A stretch of 64,000 nucleotides of DNA from Gammaproteobacteria bacterium (GTDB lineage Bacteria; Pseudomonadota; Gammaproteobacteria; Enterobacterales; Neiellaceae). The translations under genes and the position numbers were made by a program. This document shows, one piece after another, positions 1 to 8,509 of this stretch. Under the pieces are notes generated by a model, which saw nothing but the letters and a program-made list of their open reading frames with translations, made no database searches and was not told the DNA's origin. The stretch is from contig JAFOOX010000037.1 of assembly GCA_017425245.1 (NCBI GenBank), positions 1 through 64,000 on the forward strand, in the 5' to 3' direction. Numbering within the stretch: the stretch's first letter is position 1; each line of letters opens with the position of its first letter.

Positions 1-1
1 C

Positions 2-262
2 AGATGGCAACGAACAACGTTACGGACGACGCGCAATGCTCTCGGTGAATCTATGGCTGGCAGTAGCCCGCTGGCCAGCCCCCATACCCGGCCGTTTCTC
101 GGGTTGCGCACCTACTATCACCAGCTCAGGGCCAGTGGCAACCACGTACGCGCCGGGGTGGTAAAGGGTTATCTGGTGATTGACGAGTTTCGCAGCGGTT
201 ACGGACCAGTGGGGCAAGCGGCTGCCAAGGTGGTGAATGTGGCGGGAGCATTGGGTCTATGA
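2..262 (+). CDS. C-terminal end of an unrecognised protein (5' cut by window)
   Basis: The frame is open from base 2 and stops at 262, giving about 86 residues of a C-terminus; a methionine at 53 is probably internal. The visible part has a basic start and a Gly/Val/Ala-rich end and I see no family motif. Its stop overlaps the start of the next gene in an ATGA, so the two are probably co-transcribed and translationally coupled. Such tightly coupled pairs of unknown proteins next to defence genes are sometimes effector/immunity or toxin/antitoxin genes, but nothing in the sequence shows that here. Confidence 0.5.
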   Translation, partial: RWQRTTLRTTRNALGESMAGSSPLASPHTRPFLGLRTYYHQLRASGNHVRAGVVKGYLVIDEFRSGYGPVGQAAAKVVNVAGALGL

Positions 263-1143
263 GAGCACTGAAGAACCTGTTTTTGCCCCATGGGGGGCCT
301 GATTTTGGCGACTGCTACCAGATCCTCGTTGACTGTGGCACTGCCGACATCTCCCTGACTGTGCCTCGTAGCCCAAGGTTTCCTAAAAAGCCGTGGACAC
401 ATCCGACTCGACTTGACCTGACCAATCCCGACCTTATCCCCTATGAAACATATAGAGACTTCAAGGATGAGAGAACGCTCCATCCCTACATCGATATCGG
501 GGTGGGTGAATGGTTCTATCTGGCCCCCCGCCTTGATATCACGACTCAGGGTGAGCCTTACGTGTGTGCCACGGGCTGCTGGCGCATTGAGCGCACCAAG
601 CAGAACATTCAGATGGAGCCTGGCAACCTGCAGCGCCTCACCCAATACCTCAAGGACGACTATGCCATCTTCTTCGAGCAAGAAGGCGATGGCAAGGATA
701 CTTGCGGTCCCGCGTGGCGGGTTAAGAAGCAGCTCTATGACTTTTACAGTGGTCGCCACCATCCCATCGAGTTCTACGCCAGCGAGATCAAAGAGATTCT
801 GGCGGAAAAGTTGCCCAAACTGCCGGATGACTACACCGAAGTCACCTTCGGCAACACCAGTTGGGTGCGCTACAGCTATGTGCCGCACCGTGGCTTGCCC
901 ACTGCCATCAACTACTCATTGCCGCTGGATGCCAACCACCTGCTGACCATCAGTATCAGCCTGGTGCGCTTTCTCGAACGGGATGAAAAATGGCTGGCGC
1001 AGGCGCGCGCAGACTTTGATCGACTGGTCGCCGGCACCCAGGTGCATTATCGTCAGCTGGCGGGAGTTGATCCTCAAGCAAGTCGGGAGGAGACCGTTTT
1101 ACCCACGGCACTGCTTCGCCCGCTTACCAGCCGCGCCGGTTGA
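259..1143 (+). CDS. hypothetical protein, unrecognised family
   Basis: A 294-residue soluble-looking protein with no signal peptide or membrane segment. It is rich in aromatic residues and prolines (for example RSPRFPKKPWTHP near residue 40 and a GEWFYLAPRLDI stretch near residue 85), which points to a globular fold, but I do not recognise the family. Its ATG overlaps the stop of the upstream gene by 4 bp. The gene converges on the HNH nuclease gene, with only the CRISPR-like remnant between them; the degenerate second repeat overlaps its stop codon. Codon use looks normal, so I think it is a real gene. A role as an immunity or accessory protein is possible but unsupported. Confidence 0.6.
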   Translation: MRALKNLFLPHGGPDFGDCYQILVDCGTADISLTVPRSPRFPKKPWTHPTRLDLTNPDLIPYETYRDFKDERTLHPYIDIGVGEWFYLAPRLDITTQGEPYVCATGCWRIERTKQNIQMEPGNLQRLTQYLKDDYAIFFEQEGDGKDTCGPAWRVKKQLYDFYSGRHHPIEFYASEIKEILAEKLPKLPDDYTEVTFGNTSWVRYSYVPHRGLPTAINYSLPLDANHLLTISISLVRFLERDEKWLAQARADFDRLVAGTQVHYRQLAGVDPQASREETVLPTALLRPLTSRAG

Positions 1144-1221
1144 GTGGGTATAGGCAACGGTTATCGAGGGATATATCAACGGCGTAGCCAATCGGTTCAT
1201 CCCCGCAATTGCGGGGAACGG
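1132..1221 (-). CRISPR. Relict type I-E-like CRISPR repeat, 32-nt spacer-like segment, degenerate repeat start
   Basis: Read on the minus strand, 1221-1193 is a 29-nt sequence with the layout of a type I-E repeat. It has a GTTCCCCGC arm, an AATT loop, a GCGGGG arm and the 3' handle ATGAACCG. The core CCCCGC-AATT-GCGGGG is a perfect 16-nt palindrome. The next 32 nt (1192-1161), the usual I-E spacer length, lead into CCGTTGCC (1160-1153), which matches 7 of 8 bases of the repeat's 5' end; the rest of that second repeat is lost. Terminal repeats of arrays commonly decay at their 3' side. No cas gene or leader is visible. The hairpin may also act as a terminator between the two converging genes. 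Confidence 0.5.
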
Positions 1222-1222
1222 A

Positions 1223-2101
1223 CTAGCGGCCCTCTAACACATTCCCTTTAATCAACCTGGAAAGCTGTGGATCGTTGCGCACGAGCAAACACCAACAAGC
1301 AACGGCGGACAGTTCCGCCGATGGACTGATCATCTCCCGCATCCGAGCCCGAACCTCGGTCAGTTTCGCCTTGGCTGCCGGGTTATTGCCAGCGCTACAT
1401 CGGGCCTTGGCCTTTGTAAAGTCGTCGATCAACCTATCCACCTGTTGCCATACCTTGCGACGCGCTTCTGCCAACGGCGCATGCTCATTGAGTTTGAGCC
1501 GCTTAACTGTTTCGATGACACGCTCTTGGTCCCAAGCGGAGGAACCTGGAATGGGAACAACCTTGCCTTCTTCATCAAAAGCGATCAGCGCCACATCGTC
1601 GTCATCAATCGGGTCGAGCAGATAACGCGTTTCTGATTCCTCACAAGGCGCTGCGTAAGAGGAGCATAGCGAGCCGTTCTTGAGTGGAAACCAGCCACCT
1701 TTCTTGCGGTTGCCGACATTGCCGCAAACGCGGAAGTTCATGTAATCGAACGCCAGCCACCAGTAGCCATCACGCAGACCGGCATCCAGCGCCTTGGCTT
1801 CTTTCTTTGGCCGGAAATGCTCTACGTCGTAATGCGAGTACAGCTCGCGCACTTCCGAGAACCAGCACTTGCCCGCCGACAACGCCAACAGCCATTGCTT
1901 CAAGGCGCCCCAGTGAGCACTGTTGGCATCGATCAGGGCATTGCGTTCCTCTCGCTTTCCCGCAGCATCCAGGGCAGCCAAATCAGCCACCAGTTGAGCC
2001 GACTTCGCCAACCAGGCATCCCACTGCGCTTGCGTCCAGGGCACCCAGTTCGGGATATCGGTATCGGTGGGCCGCTTGTGCTCCAGGTCAATCCAAATCA
2101 C
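1223..2101 (-). CDS. HNH endonuclease, PtuB-like (Septu / retron-type, TIGR02646-like)
   Basis: This 292-residue protein carries an HNH core. KCWFSE (residues 78-83) precedes the catalytic-type YDVEHFRPKK (91-100), followed by the NFRVCGNVGNRKKG stretch (122-135) that ends the finger. This pattern is typical of the HNH partner of SMC-like ATPases in Septu systems and of some retron effectors. It starts with GTG in a GTGA overlap with the ATPase stop, so the two products are likely made in a fixed ratio and act as a complex. It is the last gene of the defence operon and its stop lies 1 nt from the CRISPR-like repeat. No reverse transcriptase or ncRNA gene is present, so a retron is unlikely. 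The presumed activity is nicking or cutting of phage or host nucleic acid once the ATPase senses infection. Confidence 0.8.
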   Translation of the reverse strand: MIWIDLEHKRPTDTDIPNWVPWTQAQWDAWLAKSAQLVADLAALDAAGKREERNALIDANSAHWGALKQWLLALSAGKCWFSEVRELYSHYDVEHFRPKKEAKALDAGLRDGYWWLAFDYMNFRVCGNVGNRKKGGWFPLKNGSLCSSYAAPCEESETRYLLDPIDDDDVALIAFDEEGKVVPIPGSSAWDQERVIETVKRLKLNEHAPLAEARRKVWQQVDRLIDDFTKAKARCSAGNNPAAKAKLTEVRARMREMISPSAELSAVACWCLLVRNDPQLSRLIKGNVLEGR

Positions 2102-3888
2102 GCGCCGTCCTCCTCGCGCAAGATTTCATCGATGATGGCATCGGCAATTTTGTCTTGCTCCGCTTGCTCCTCAGCCGTCAGAACCGGCTTACGGAAGCGC
2201 CGGTGCTGCGCCATTTTGCGCACAAAAAGCGCGTAATCCGGGTCGCGAAAGTCCGCTGTGGAAAAACCCAAGTCGGCCAATTCAGCAGAGAGACGGGTCA
2301 GTTCGGCATCTTCCTCAGGCGTCCGCGGCTGCTTAACGAACAACTCATTACGCCGAAAAAGGCGCCGCTCGGTTTCGATATCCAGCGTGGATGACAAACC
2401 AAACAGCTCGCTTTTCAGCAGCCCGGTCACCCCCATGCCTTGCGGGTGTTCATCGGGTACATCCACCAGCGTGCGGCCACCATTGCGGCGCAAGATATGC
2501 ACCTGCTCGCGCTTGAGGCTGCCCACCATCATAGGGTCATGGGTGGTGATGATGATCTGCGACTCTCCCTGCACCAGTGCAGCGTCGTCGGATGTCAGCA
2601 CGCCTTCTATGTCGTCGAAATAGCGCAGCTTCCAGATCGGGTTCAGATGGGTGTCGGGCTCATCGAGCAGGAACAGGCAATGGTCTTCGCGGGTGATGCG
2701 CATTAAGCCCAGCACCGTGAGCATCTGTAGCTCGCCTTCGGAAAGCTGGGTAAAGCTCACCTTGCCGCCGTGTTCGTCGCGCTTCTTCACCGTGATGCGC
2801 ACTTCATCGATCAGATCGCCAATGTAGGCGCCCTCAGCGTAACGGAAGAAGCTGTCGGTGCCGCCAACCAGCTCGCCCAGCTGCTTGAGCTTGTCTTGGC
2901 TGGGTACAAACAGATAGAGCTGCTTTTGCTTTTCACTGCGGCCCCGGAAGTCGATCTGTTTGGTCGCTTCCTGCTCGATGGGCGCCCAAGCCACCTGCCA
3001 GAGCTTATCGAGAAACTCGCTGACCACATTGCCACGCGCATACCAAAAGCGCGGGTCGCCTTCGTTCAGCTCCTGCCCGTCGAACTTGCCGCCTCGGCGC
3101 TTTTCTCGCAGGCGGTGCGGCTCCTTCAACACAAACAGGGCCGATTCCAGGGCTTCGATATGCAGGTTTTTGAGCACCTTCTGAAACACTGGATCAGTGG
3201 AGAGCAGGCAGGCCAGCAGCACCAACTGGCTGTGGCCACCACGGCAATAAAACAGGCGGCGCAGGCGGTCGTCGCCCGCTTGCCTCAAGCGTGAGGCGCG
3301 GCGCCGTTGAGCATCTTCGACGGCGCGAATATCCGCCTCAGAAGCGGAGAAGTTTTCCAGCAGCTGTTCCGACAGCACTTCATCGGTGGTGATCTCCTGG
3401 CGCTGGTTAAAACGGCGCTGATGCTCTTGAAACAGCGACTCGATACGCTCGTTGCGGCCGGAATAATAGGCAAAGATATGGGTGGGCAGCAGGCGCGGCC
3501 CACGACGGGGATCTTGGGGTACTTTGCCGGGCGGATCGTTCTTTGTCAGATACTCCTGGCTCACTCTGTCGCCATCCACCCACACATAAGGGCGTTTCTG
3601 TTTGGCGGTATCTGCCTCAATACGTACCGCGTGGCCACGGATGCTGTACTCCAGCGAGTAGTCAAACGCGGCATCCCGGTCCAGATCGATATCGCGGAAG
3701 ATGGTGATCAGCGCTTCGATCAAGTTGGACTTGCCGGTGCCGTTCTGGCCGATTAACGCATGGCTGCGGATCGGCTTGGGCCGTGCATCCGCGGGCGCGC
3801 CTACTGCTGGTTGCAGATATGACTCGAAGGTGATGTCGAGATCGCGCAGATTGCGAAAGGCCGGAATGCGGATGCGCTGCAACTGCAT
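2098..3888 (-). CDS. SMC/ABC-like AAA ATPase, PtuA-like, restriction-system associated
   Basis: An ATPase of about 596 residues with a RecF/SMC-like head. The N-terminus is IPAFRNLRDLDI, Walker A is IGQNGTGKSN (about residues 46-55), and a long middle insert follows. Near the C-terminus come an ABC signature LSEGE, Walker B LFLLDEPDTHLNP and a switch histidine in IIITTHDPM. This is the AAA_21/AAA_15 type used in Septu and other defence systems, and I recall a named family of restriction-system-associated AAA ATPases. The ATG at 3888 follows the hsdS stop by 1 nt; a GTG at 3897 would overlap hsdS by 8 nt. It is coupled to the HNH gene downstream. I infer that it is the sensor/regulator that controls the HNH nuclease, possibly by monitoring the restriction complex. 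Confidence 0.8.
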   Translation of the reverse strand: MQLQRIRIPAFRNLRDLDITFESYLQPAVGAPADARPKPIRSHALIGQNGTGKSNLIEALITIFRDIDLDRDAAFDYSLEYSIRGHAVRIEADTAKQKRPYVWVDGDRVSQEYLTKNDPPGKVPQDPRRGPRLLPTHIFAYYSGRNERIESLFQEHQRRFNQRQEITTDEVLSEQLLENFSASEADIRAVEDAQRRRASRLRQAGDDRLRRLFYCRGGHSQLVLLACLLSTDPVFQKVLKNLHIEALESALFVLKEPHRLREKRRGGKFDGQELNEGDPRFWYARGNVVSEFLDKLWQVAWAPIEQEATKQIDFRGRSEKQKQLYLFVPSQDKLKQLGELVGGTDSFFRYAEGAYIGDLIDEVRITVKKRDEHGGKVSFTQLSEGELQMLTVLGLMRITREDHCLFLLDEPDTHLNPIWKLRYFDDIEGVLTSDDAALVQGESQIIITTHDPMMVGSLKREQVHILRRNGGRTLVDVPDEHPQGMGVTGLLKSELFGLSSTLDIETERRLFRRNELFVKQPRTPEEDAELTRLSAELADLGFSTADFRDPDYALFVRKMAQHRRFRKPVLTAEEQAEQDKIADAIIDEILREEDGA

Positions 3889-3889
3889 A

Positions 3890-5647
3890 TCAGCCACCCA
3901 CCGCTTCAGTTAGCTTTTCACGCATCTCCGCCAGCGTCGGCTCCAAAATCCAGCCGCATGCCACCTCGGTTTTCAGTTGTGCATAAAAGGCATCGATCTC
4001 GCCACCGAAGCGTTGCCACAAATCCTTGGCGCTCATCTCGCCGTTATGGCGGGCCAAGATGGTGGCCAGCGGCGCCCGGTCCTTTACATCGGGTAGCCTT
4101 CCCAAACGCACAGGAGCAACCAGTTCAGTCTGTGGGGCTTTCATGGGTTCCTCTTCTTGTTCGACTGCGATGCCGGTTAGGCTTGAAACAACCGCCAGCG
4201 TCAGGGACTCAGCCAACTCCTGTTTCACCCTTAGCTGTCTTTCAAGCTTTTCGCACACGCCTTGGTAAGTGCGGAGCTTCACCAAAATAGCAACGCAAGT
4301 AGCCGGCGTTGGTACTGGCACAGGAACACTTCCTACCTGCGCAAGGTTGAGCCCTGGCTTGTCGCCGTATATGTAGCGAGCCAAAAAATTCCGACCGCCA
4401 AAGGTATTGATCATCCATGCGTGCACGAACTCGGCCAGCCAAGTTTCACGTAAACGAATCAGGGCGACGTGTTGACTGACATATGCGTCTTGGCTAAGTA
4501 CGGGAACCATCGCGCACTTACCCACATTCCCACCGGTAATCGTTAGCAGCAAGTCGCCTTGCCGAACAAGTGTGCGCTTCCCTTCGGCCTTAACTGGCAG
4601 CGACACAAACGCCGGATTCTCGAAGATCAACACATCGTGCTTGATGTCCTGCGACCGAATGAACGAGTCGCCGGTGTTGGATATGTAGGACTTCCATCCT
4701 CTTGAGCCGCTGGTGATGTACTCCGACAATTCTGCGAGGGTTTTCCAATGCCAGCCTCTGGGAAGTGGTGTAAGGCCATCCGCTAGGACGTCGGCCAAAT
4801 CTGGTCCCATCACCTCCGGGAGAAAAACTCCTCTCAGCGCGAGATCAAAAATCACATCTCGCAGCATACGAACATCCCCCGGCTCACTAAACAGCTGCCC
4901 AAAGTTGGCTTCCAGCCGTTTCCAGCTGTCTTGCAATTCGTGGGGGCTCTGGCTGCTGGCAACGGCTTGCAGCGTGGATTGGCGCAGATTGTTTTGTAAC
5001 GTGCGACGAGACCGCTGTTGCGCTTCCAGCTTGTCGCATAAGGCCATCAGCTCATCGACTTTGGCGACGATGTGTTCCTGCTCCTTTACCGATGGCAGAT
5101 CAATTGATTGGGCTTTAAGGATTGTTTGTGAGATGTTCTGTTGCGCGAGTCCCTTGCCTTGTGAAAACAAATGTTCTCGATTAGCACGAATAAAGATGAA
5201 CAGATAGGGTGTAAGAACGATGGCTTCATCTGGAATGCAATGGGCAATCGCCTGATTGGTTGCGCAGGCCATCCCAGCGATGCCCAGTTTGCCAATGGAT
5301 CCATACATTCCAATAAACAATGTGCCAGGTGGCACCAGCTTTGCAGAACTGTTCTCGAGGCCCTTCTGAGTGATTGATACAGATGCAGAATTAACTAGAC
5401 CATCATTTAGGTCACCAATGACCAGCCATGGAATGTCGCCACCATAGTAATCACCGTGGGTCTTTGCTGGGGTGCCCCCACTACCCCACTTCCCGATGTC
5501 GCCTAGAAGATACCTGCTTCTAGGTCCGATCTGATCATGCAACTTCCCCTGCATGGCAAACTGCAGAATGAGAAGCCTCAACTTCTCTACTCCTCCCCTC
5601 GCATTGGCAATATGCCCAAACTCGGCCAAAAACTGCTGTGCGTCCAT
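3890..5647 (-). CDS. hsdS: Type I restriction system specificity subunit HsdS, with a C-terminal extension
   Basis: A 585-residue DNA-recognition subunit of the HsdMS methylase and HsdRMS restriction complexes. There are two target-recognition domains. The first (about residues 45-190) contains GGTPAKTHGDYYGGDIPWL; the second (about 290-455) contains ITSGSRGW and GDLLLTITGGNVG. Each is followed by the conserved helical spacer (EQEHIVAKVDELMALCDKLE near 205; KLRTYQGVCEKLERQL near 460). Typical HsdS proteins end after the second spacer at about 400-480 residues. Here an extra 85 residues (501-585) follow a Glu-rich linker and look like a small winged-helix domain (APLATILARHNGEMSAKDLW, then DAFYAQLKTEV). 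The start overlaps the upstream nuclease stop in TGATG. The extension, encoded just before the ATPase/HNH pair, could link the modules. Confidence 0.9.
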   Translation of the reverse strand: MDAQQFLAEFGHIANARGGVEKLRLLILQFAMQGKLHDQIGPRSRYLLGDIGKWGSGGTPAKTHGDYYGGDIPWLVIGDLNDGLVNSASVSITQKGLENSSAKLVPPGTLFIGMYGSIGKLGIAGMACATNQAIAHCIPDEAIVLTPYLFIFIRANREHLFSQGKGLAQQNISQTILKAQSIDLPSVKEQEHIVAKVDELMALCDKLEAQQRSRRTLQNNLRQSTLQAVASSQSPHELQDSWKRLEANFGQLFSEPGDVRMLRDVIFDLALRGVFLPEVMGPDLADVLADGLTPLPRGWHWKTLAELSEYITSGSRGWKSYISNTGDSFIRSQDIKHDVLIFENPAFVSLPVKAEGKRTLVRQGDLLLTITGGNVGKCAMVPVLSQDAYVSQHVALIRLRETWLAEFVHAWMINTFGGRNFLARYIYGDKPGLNLAQVGSVPVPVPTPATCVAILVKLRTYQGVCEKLERQLRVKQELAESLTLAVVSSLTGIAVEQEEEPMKAPQTELVAPVRLGRLPDVKDRAPLATILARHNGEMSAKDLWQRFGGEIDAFYAQLKTEVACGWILEPTLAEMREKLTEAVGG

Positions 5648-6696
5648 CAGGCCTCCTCGCCACGGTTTTCCAGCCGCGCGCGTGAGCGGGTTATGGCTTC
5701 ATGCAGCTTGGCTTGCAGCACTTCTCGGGGCGGCAGGGTGGTGAGGTATTCGGCAACGTGGATGCCAGTTTGATCCAGCTCCAGCAGTTCGATCTGCTCC
5801 TGCTTTTTACCGCTGCACAGGATGATACCAAGGGGCGGTGCTTCACCCGGCTCCTGCTCGTGCTTGGTCAGCCAGCGCAGGTAAAGCTCCATCTGGCCTT
5901 TGTATTCAGCCTTGAACTCACCCAGTTTCAGCTCGATCACCACCAGCCGTTTCAGGCGGCGGTTGTAGAGCAGCAGATCGATGTAGAAATCGTCGTGGTC
6001 GATCTGAATGCGCTTTTGGCGGGCAACGAAGGTAAAGCCGGCGCCCAGCTCCAGCAGGAAGTTTTCCAGCTCGCGCAGGATGGCGTCTTCCAGGTCTTTT
6101 TCCAGATAGCGGTCCTGCAGCCCCAGAAAGTCCAGTACATAGGGGTCTTTCAGCAACAGCGCGGGCTTGAGCTCGCGGCTGGCGCGCAGGGCGGCCAGTT
6201 CGCTGGCGATCAGCTCCTCAGGCTGGCGCGAGAGCGCGGTGCGCTCAAACAACATCGAGTCCAGCCGGTCTTGCAGGGTGCGGGTGCTCCAGCCTTCCTG
6301 CTGGCACATCTGCAGGTAGAAGTCGCGCTTGAGCGGATCGTCGATGTAGATCAGGGTCTTGATGTGAGTCCAGCTCAATTGTCTCTGCACTGCGGAGACA
6401 ATATCCGCTGAGGGAAAGCTCTCGGCAAAGCGCAGCATGTGGCGCAGGTTTTTGGCCGAAAAGCCGCGCCCGTAATCAACCTCCAGTTGTCTCGACAGCA
6501 CCGAGACAACCTGCTCGCCGTAGGTGGCCCGCTCACTGCCAAGCACCTCAGTGCGGATGCGGTGGCCGATATGCCAATAGAGCATGGTGAGCGCACTGTT
6601 AACGGTGACAGCCAGTTGGCTGCGGCTATGCTCGATCAACTGGCGAATGTCGCCCAGCAATTGCGGCGTGCCGCCCGCCGTTACCTCAGGCGTCAT
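5647..6696 (-). CDS. YhcG/DUF1016-family PDDEXK nuclease
   Basis: A 349-residue protein with the N-terminal DUF1016 helical domain (YWHIGHRI near residue 41, YGRGFSAKNLRHMLRFAE near 75) and a C-terminal PDDEXK nuclease fold. The nuclease motif is visible as D240 in DDFYIDLLLYN and E255-x-K257 in VVIELKLGEF, followed by the conserved GQMELYLRW helix. Members of this family are often found in type I restriction operons between the methylase and specificity genes, as here. It overlaps hsdM by 4 bp (ATGA) and hsdS by 1 bp (TGATG). All predicted catalytic residues are present, so it should be an active DNase. Its exact role in defence is not established; it may degrade fragments made by HsdR or act independently. 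Confidence 0.88.
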   Translation of the reverse strand: MTPEVTAGGTPQLLGDIRQLIEHSRSQLAVTVNSALTMLYWHIGHRIRTEVLGSERATYGEQVVSVLSRQLEVDYGRGFSAKNLRHMLRFAESFPSADIVSAVQRQLSWTHIKTLIYIDDPLKRDFYLQMCQQEGWSTRTLQDRLDSMLFERTALSRQPEELIASELAALRASRELKPALLLKDPYVLDFLGLQDRYLEKDLEDAILRELENFLLELGAGFTFVARQKRIQIDHDDFYIDLLLYNRRLKRLVVIELKLGEFKAEYKGQMELYLRWLTKHEQEPGEAPPLGIILCSGKKQEQIELLELDQTGIHVAEYLTTLPPREVLQAKLHEAITRSRARLENRGEEA

Positions 6697-8471
6697 GCTT
6701 CGGCCTCCGGGCTGAAGTGGTGCGCCAAGGCAGCAGCCAACTCGCTCTTGAGCTGGTTCTCGGTCTCTTCAATTTCGCCCAGCAACTTTTTGTACTTCTC
6801 CAACAGCAGGTCGGGATCGTGCGTTTCCTCCTCCGGCGCGTTGGGGTTCTTGATATCAAGGTTGAAGATGGGCCAGTAGAGACGGTCGCCCGCTGCTTGC
6901 GCATCACGCGCTTGCAGGCGCAAGGGTTCCGCTTTGGCTCGTAGCTCGGCAATCTGCGCTTCGATTTTTTCGCGGTAAGCGGCATCGGTGCTGCCCACTA
7001 AGCTGCTGCGTAAGTCTTTAGCCTCGGCTTCCAGCGCGGCAGCCTGATTGTTCAGCTCTTCGGCGCGCTGCCAATGCGGCTGTGCAGCGGCTTCAGCCTG
7101 TTCGCGCTTGGCTTTGAAATCGACCTTCCAGGCACGCTCATTTTCCACGCGATCGGCAAAGTCGTTGGCCTCATCCCCCCACCACTCCTGTTCAGGCTTG
7201 AACTCCTCCAACCGGATCGGCTTGGTTTTGGAGTAGCTCTTGTAGCCCGGCGGGTAGGGGTGCTCATAGAACCAGATGGTATCGGTATGAAAGTGTTCGC
7301 TGCCATCATCCACCGTGCTGCCCTTGGTAAAGAACAGCAGATTGGTTTTGATGGTGGTGTACGGGGCAAACACCCCCTTGGGCAGGCGGATAATGGTGTG
7401 CAGCTTGCAGTCGCGCAGCAGCAACCGTTTCAGCGAGCCCTTGACGCCATCGCCAAACAGGAAGCCATCAGGCAACACCACGGCGGCACGGCCATTGTCC
7501 TTCAACAGCTTTTTGATGATGAGCGCCATGAACATGTCAGCAGTTTCGCGTGTCTTGAGGTCCGCTGGGTAGTCGCTGCCAACGCCATCATCTTCATAGC
7601 CACCGAAGGGCGGGTTAGTGATGATGCAGTCAACTTTTTCGCTGGCCCGCCACTCGTTCCACCCTTTGCCGAGGGTATTTCTGTGCTCAATCTGACTGGG
7701 CACATCTATGCCATGCAGCAGCATATTGGTGGTGCACAGCAGGTGGGGCAGCTGCTTTTTCTCGATGCCATGGATCAGCGCTTCAATGGCGCGTTTGTCT
7801 TCAGCGCTCGATTTGGTGGTGAGCTGATGGCGGAAGTGGTCAATGGCGGCGGTCAAGAAACCACCGGTGCCACAGGCCGGATCCATCACTGTTTCGCGCT
7901 TGTCCAAGCGCGGGTTAACACGGTCGGCCATAAAGGCGGTGATGGCGCGCGGTGTGTAAAACTCGCCCGCGTTACCGGCGCCGCGCAGGTCATTAAGCAT
8001 TTGCTCATAGACATCGCCCAGGCTGGCTCGGGTTTTGAAGTCATGGAAGTTGATCGCCTCTTCCAGCTTCTCGATCACGGCGAGCATCTGCGGGCCAGAC
8101 TTCATGTAGTTGTTGGCATCACGGAATACTTCGCGGATCACCTTGTGCTGGGGGCTCTTGCTGGCATTCAGCTCTTTGAGCTCCGGGAACAGATCGTTGT
8201 TGACGAAGCTGATCAGATCACTAGCCGCAATCTGCGGCTTCTTTTTACCCTCGGCATCTACTGTGTAGGCTGCCCAGTTGCGCCAGCGGCAGTCTTCCGG
8301 CAGCGGCGATTTGTAGTCCGAGTTGTCGTCTTCCCATTCCTCTTCACGCTGATCAAATACTTTGAGAAACAACATCCAGGTTAACTGTCCGAGGCGCTGG
8401 GCATCGCCATCGACGCCGTCGTCCTTGCGCATGATGTCCTGGATCGATTTGATTGTGCTGCTGAGATTCAT
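6693..8471 (-). CDS. hsdM: Type I restriction system N6-adenine methyltransferase HsdM
   Basis: A 592-residue DNA adenine methylase that protects host sites together with HsdS. It has an N-terminal helical HsdM_N domain (STIKSIQDIMRKDDG). SAM motif I is MDPACGTGGF (196-205) and catalytic motif IV is ITNPPFGG (284-291). Near the C-terminus is a long Ala/Glu/Lys-rich coiled coil (about residues 450-530), which typically packs against HsdS. All methylase motifs are intact. It lies 38 bp downstream of hsdR and overlaps the DUF1016 gene by 4 bp. The order hsdR-hsdM-(nuclease)-hsdS is common in this subfamily. Confidence 0.95.
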   Translation of the reverse strand: MNLSSTIKSIQDIMRKDDGVDGDAQRLGQLTWMLFLKVFDQREEEWEDDNSDYKSPLPEDCRWRNWAAYTVDAEGKKKPQIAASDLISFVNNDLFPELKELNASKSPQHKVIREVFRDANNYMKSGPQMLAVIEKLEEAINFHDFKTRASLGDVYEQMLNDLRGAGNAGEFYTPRAITAFMADRVNPRLDKRETVMDPACGTGGFLTAAIDHFRHQLTTKSSAEDKRAIEALIHGIEKKQLPHLLCTTNMLLHGIDVPSQIEHRNTLGKGWNEWRASEKVDCIITNPPFGGYEDDGVGSDYPADLKTRETADMFMALIIKKLLKDNGRAAVVLPDGFLFGDGVKGSLKRLLLRDCKLHTIIRLPKGVFAPYTTIKTNLLFFTKGSTVDDGSEHFHTDTIWFYEHPYPPGYKSYSKTKPIRLEEFKPEQEWWGDEANDFADRVENERAWKVDFKAKREQAEAAAQPHWQRAEELNNQAAALEAEAKDLRSSLVGSTDAAYREKIEAQIAELRAKAEPLRLQARDAQAAGDRLYWPIFNLDIKNPNAPEEETHDPDLLLEKYKKLLGEIEETENQLKSELAAALAHHFSPEAEA

Positions 8472-8509
8472 CGAGTGCTTCTTTTGGTTTGGCGATGGCC
8501 GAGCGGGGC

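Noticed and set aside
1223-3888. Retron with ATPase/HNH effector
   Set aside because: No reverse transcriptase or msr/msd-like region is present anywhere in the island, so only the effector-like pair remains.
7074-8384. Plus-strand open frame of 436 codons opposite hsdM
   Set aside because: Antisense shadow of a verified methylase gene.
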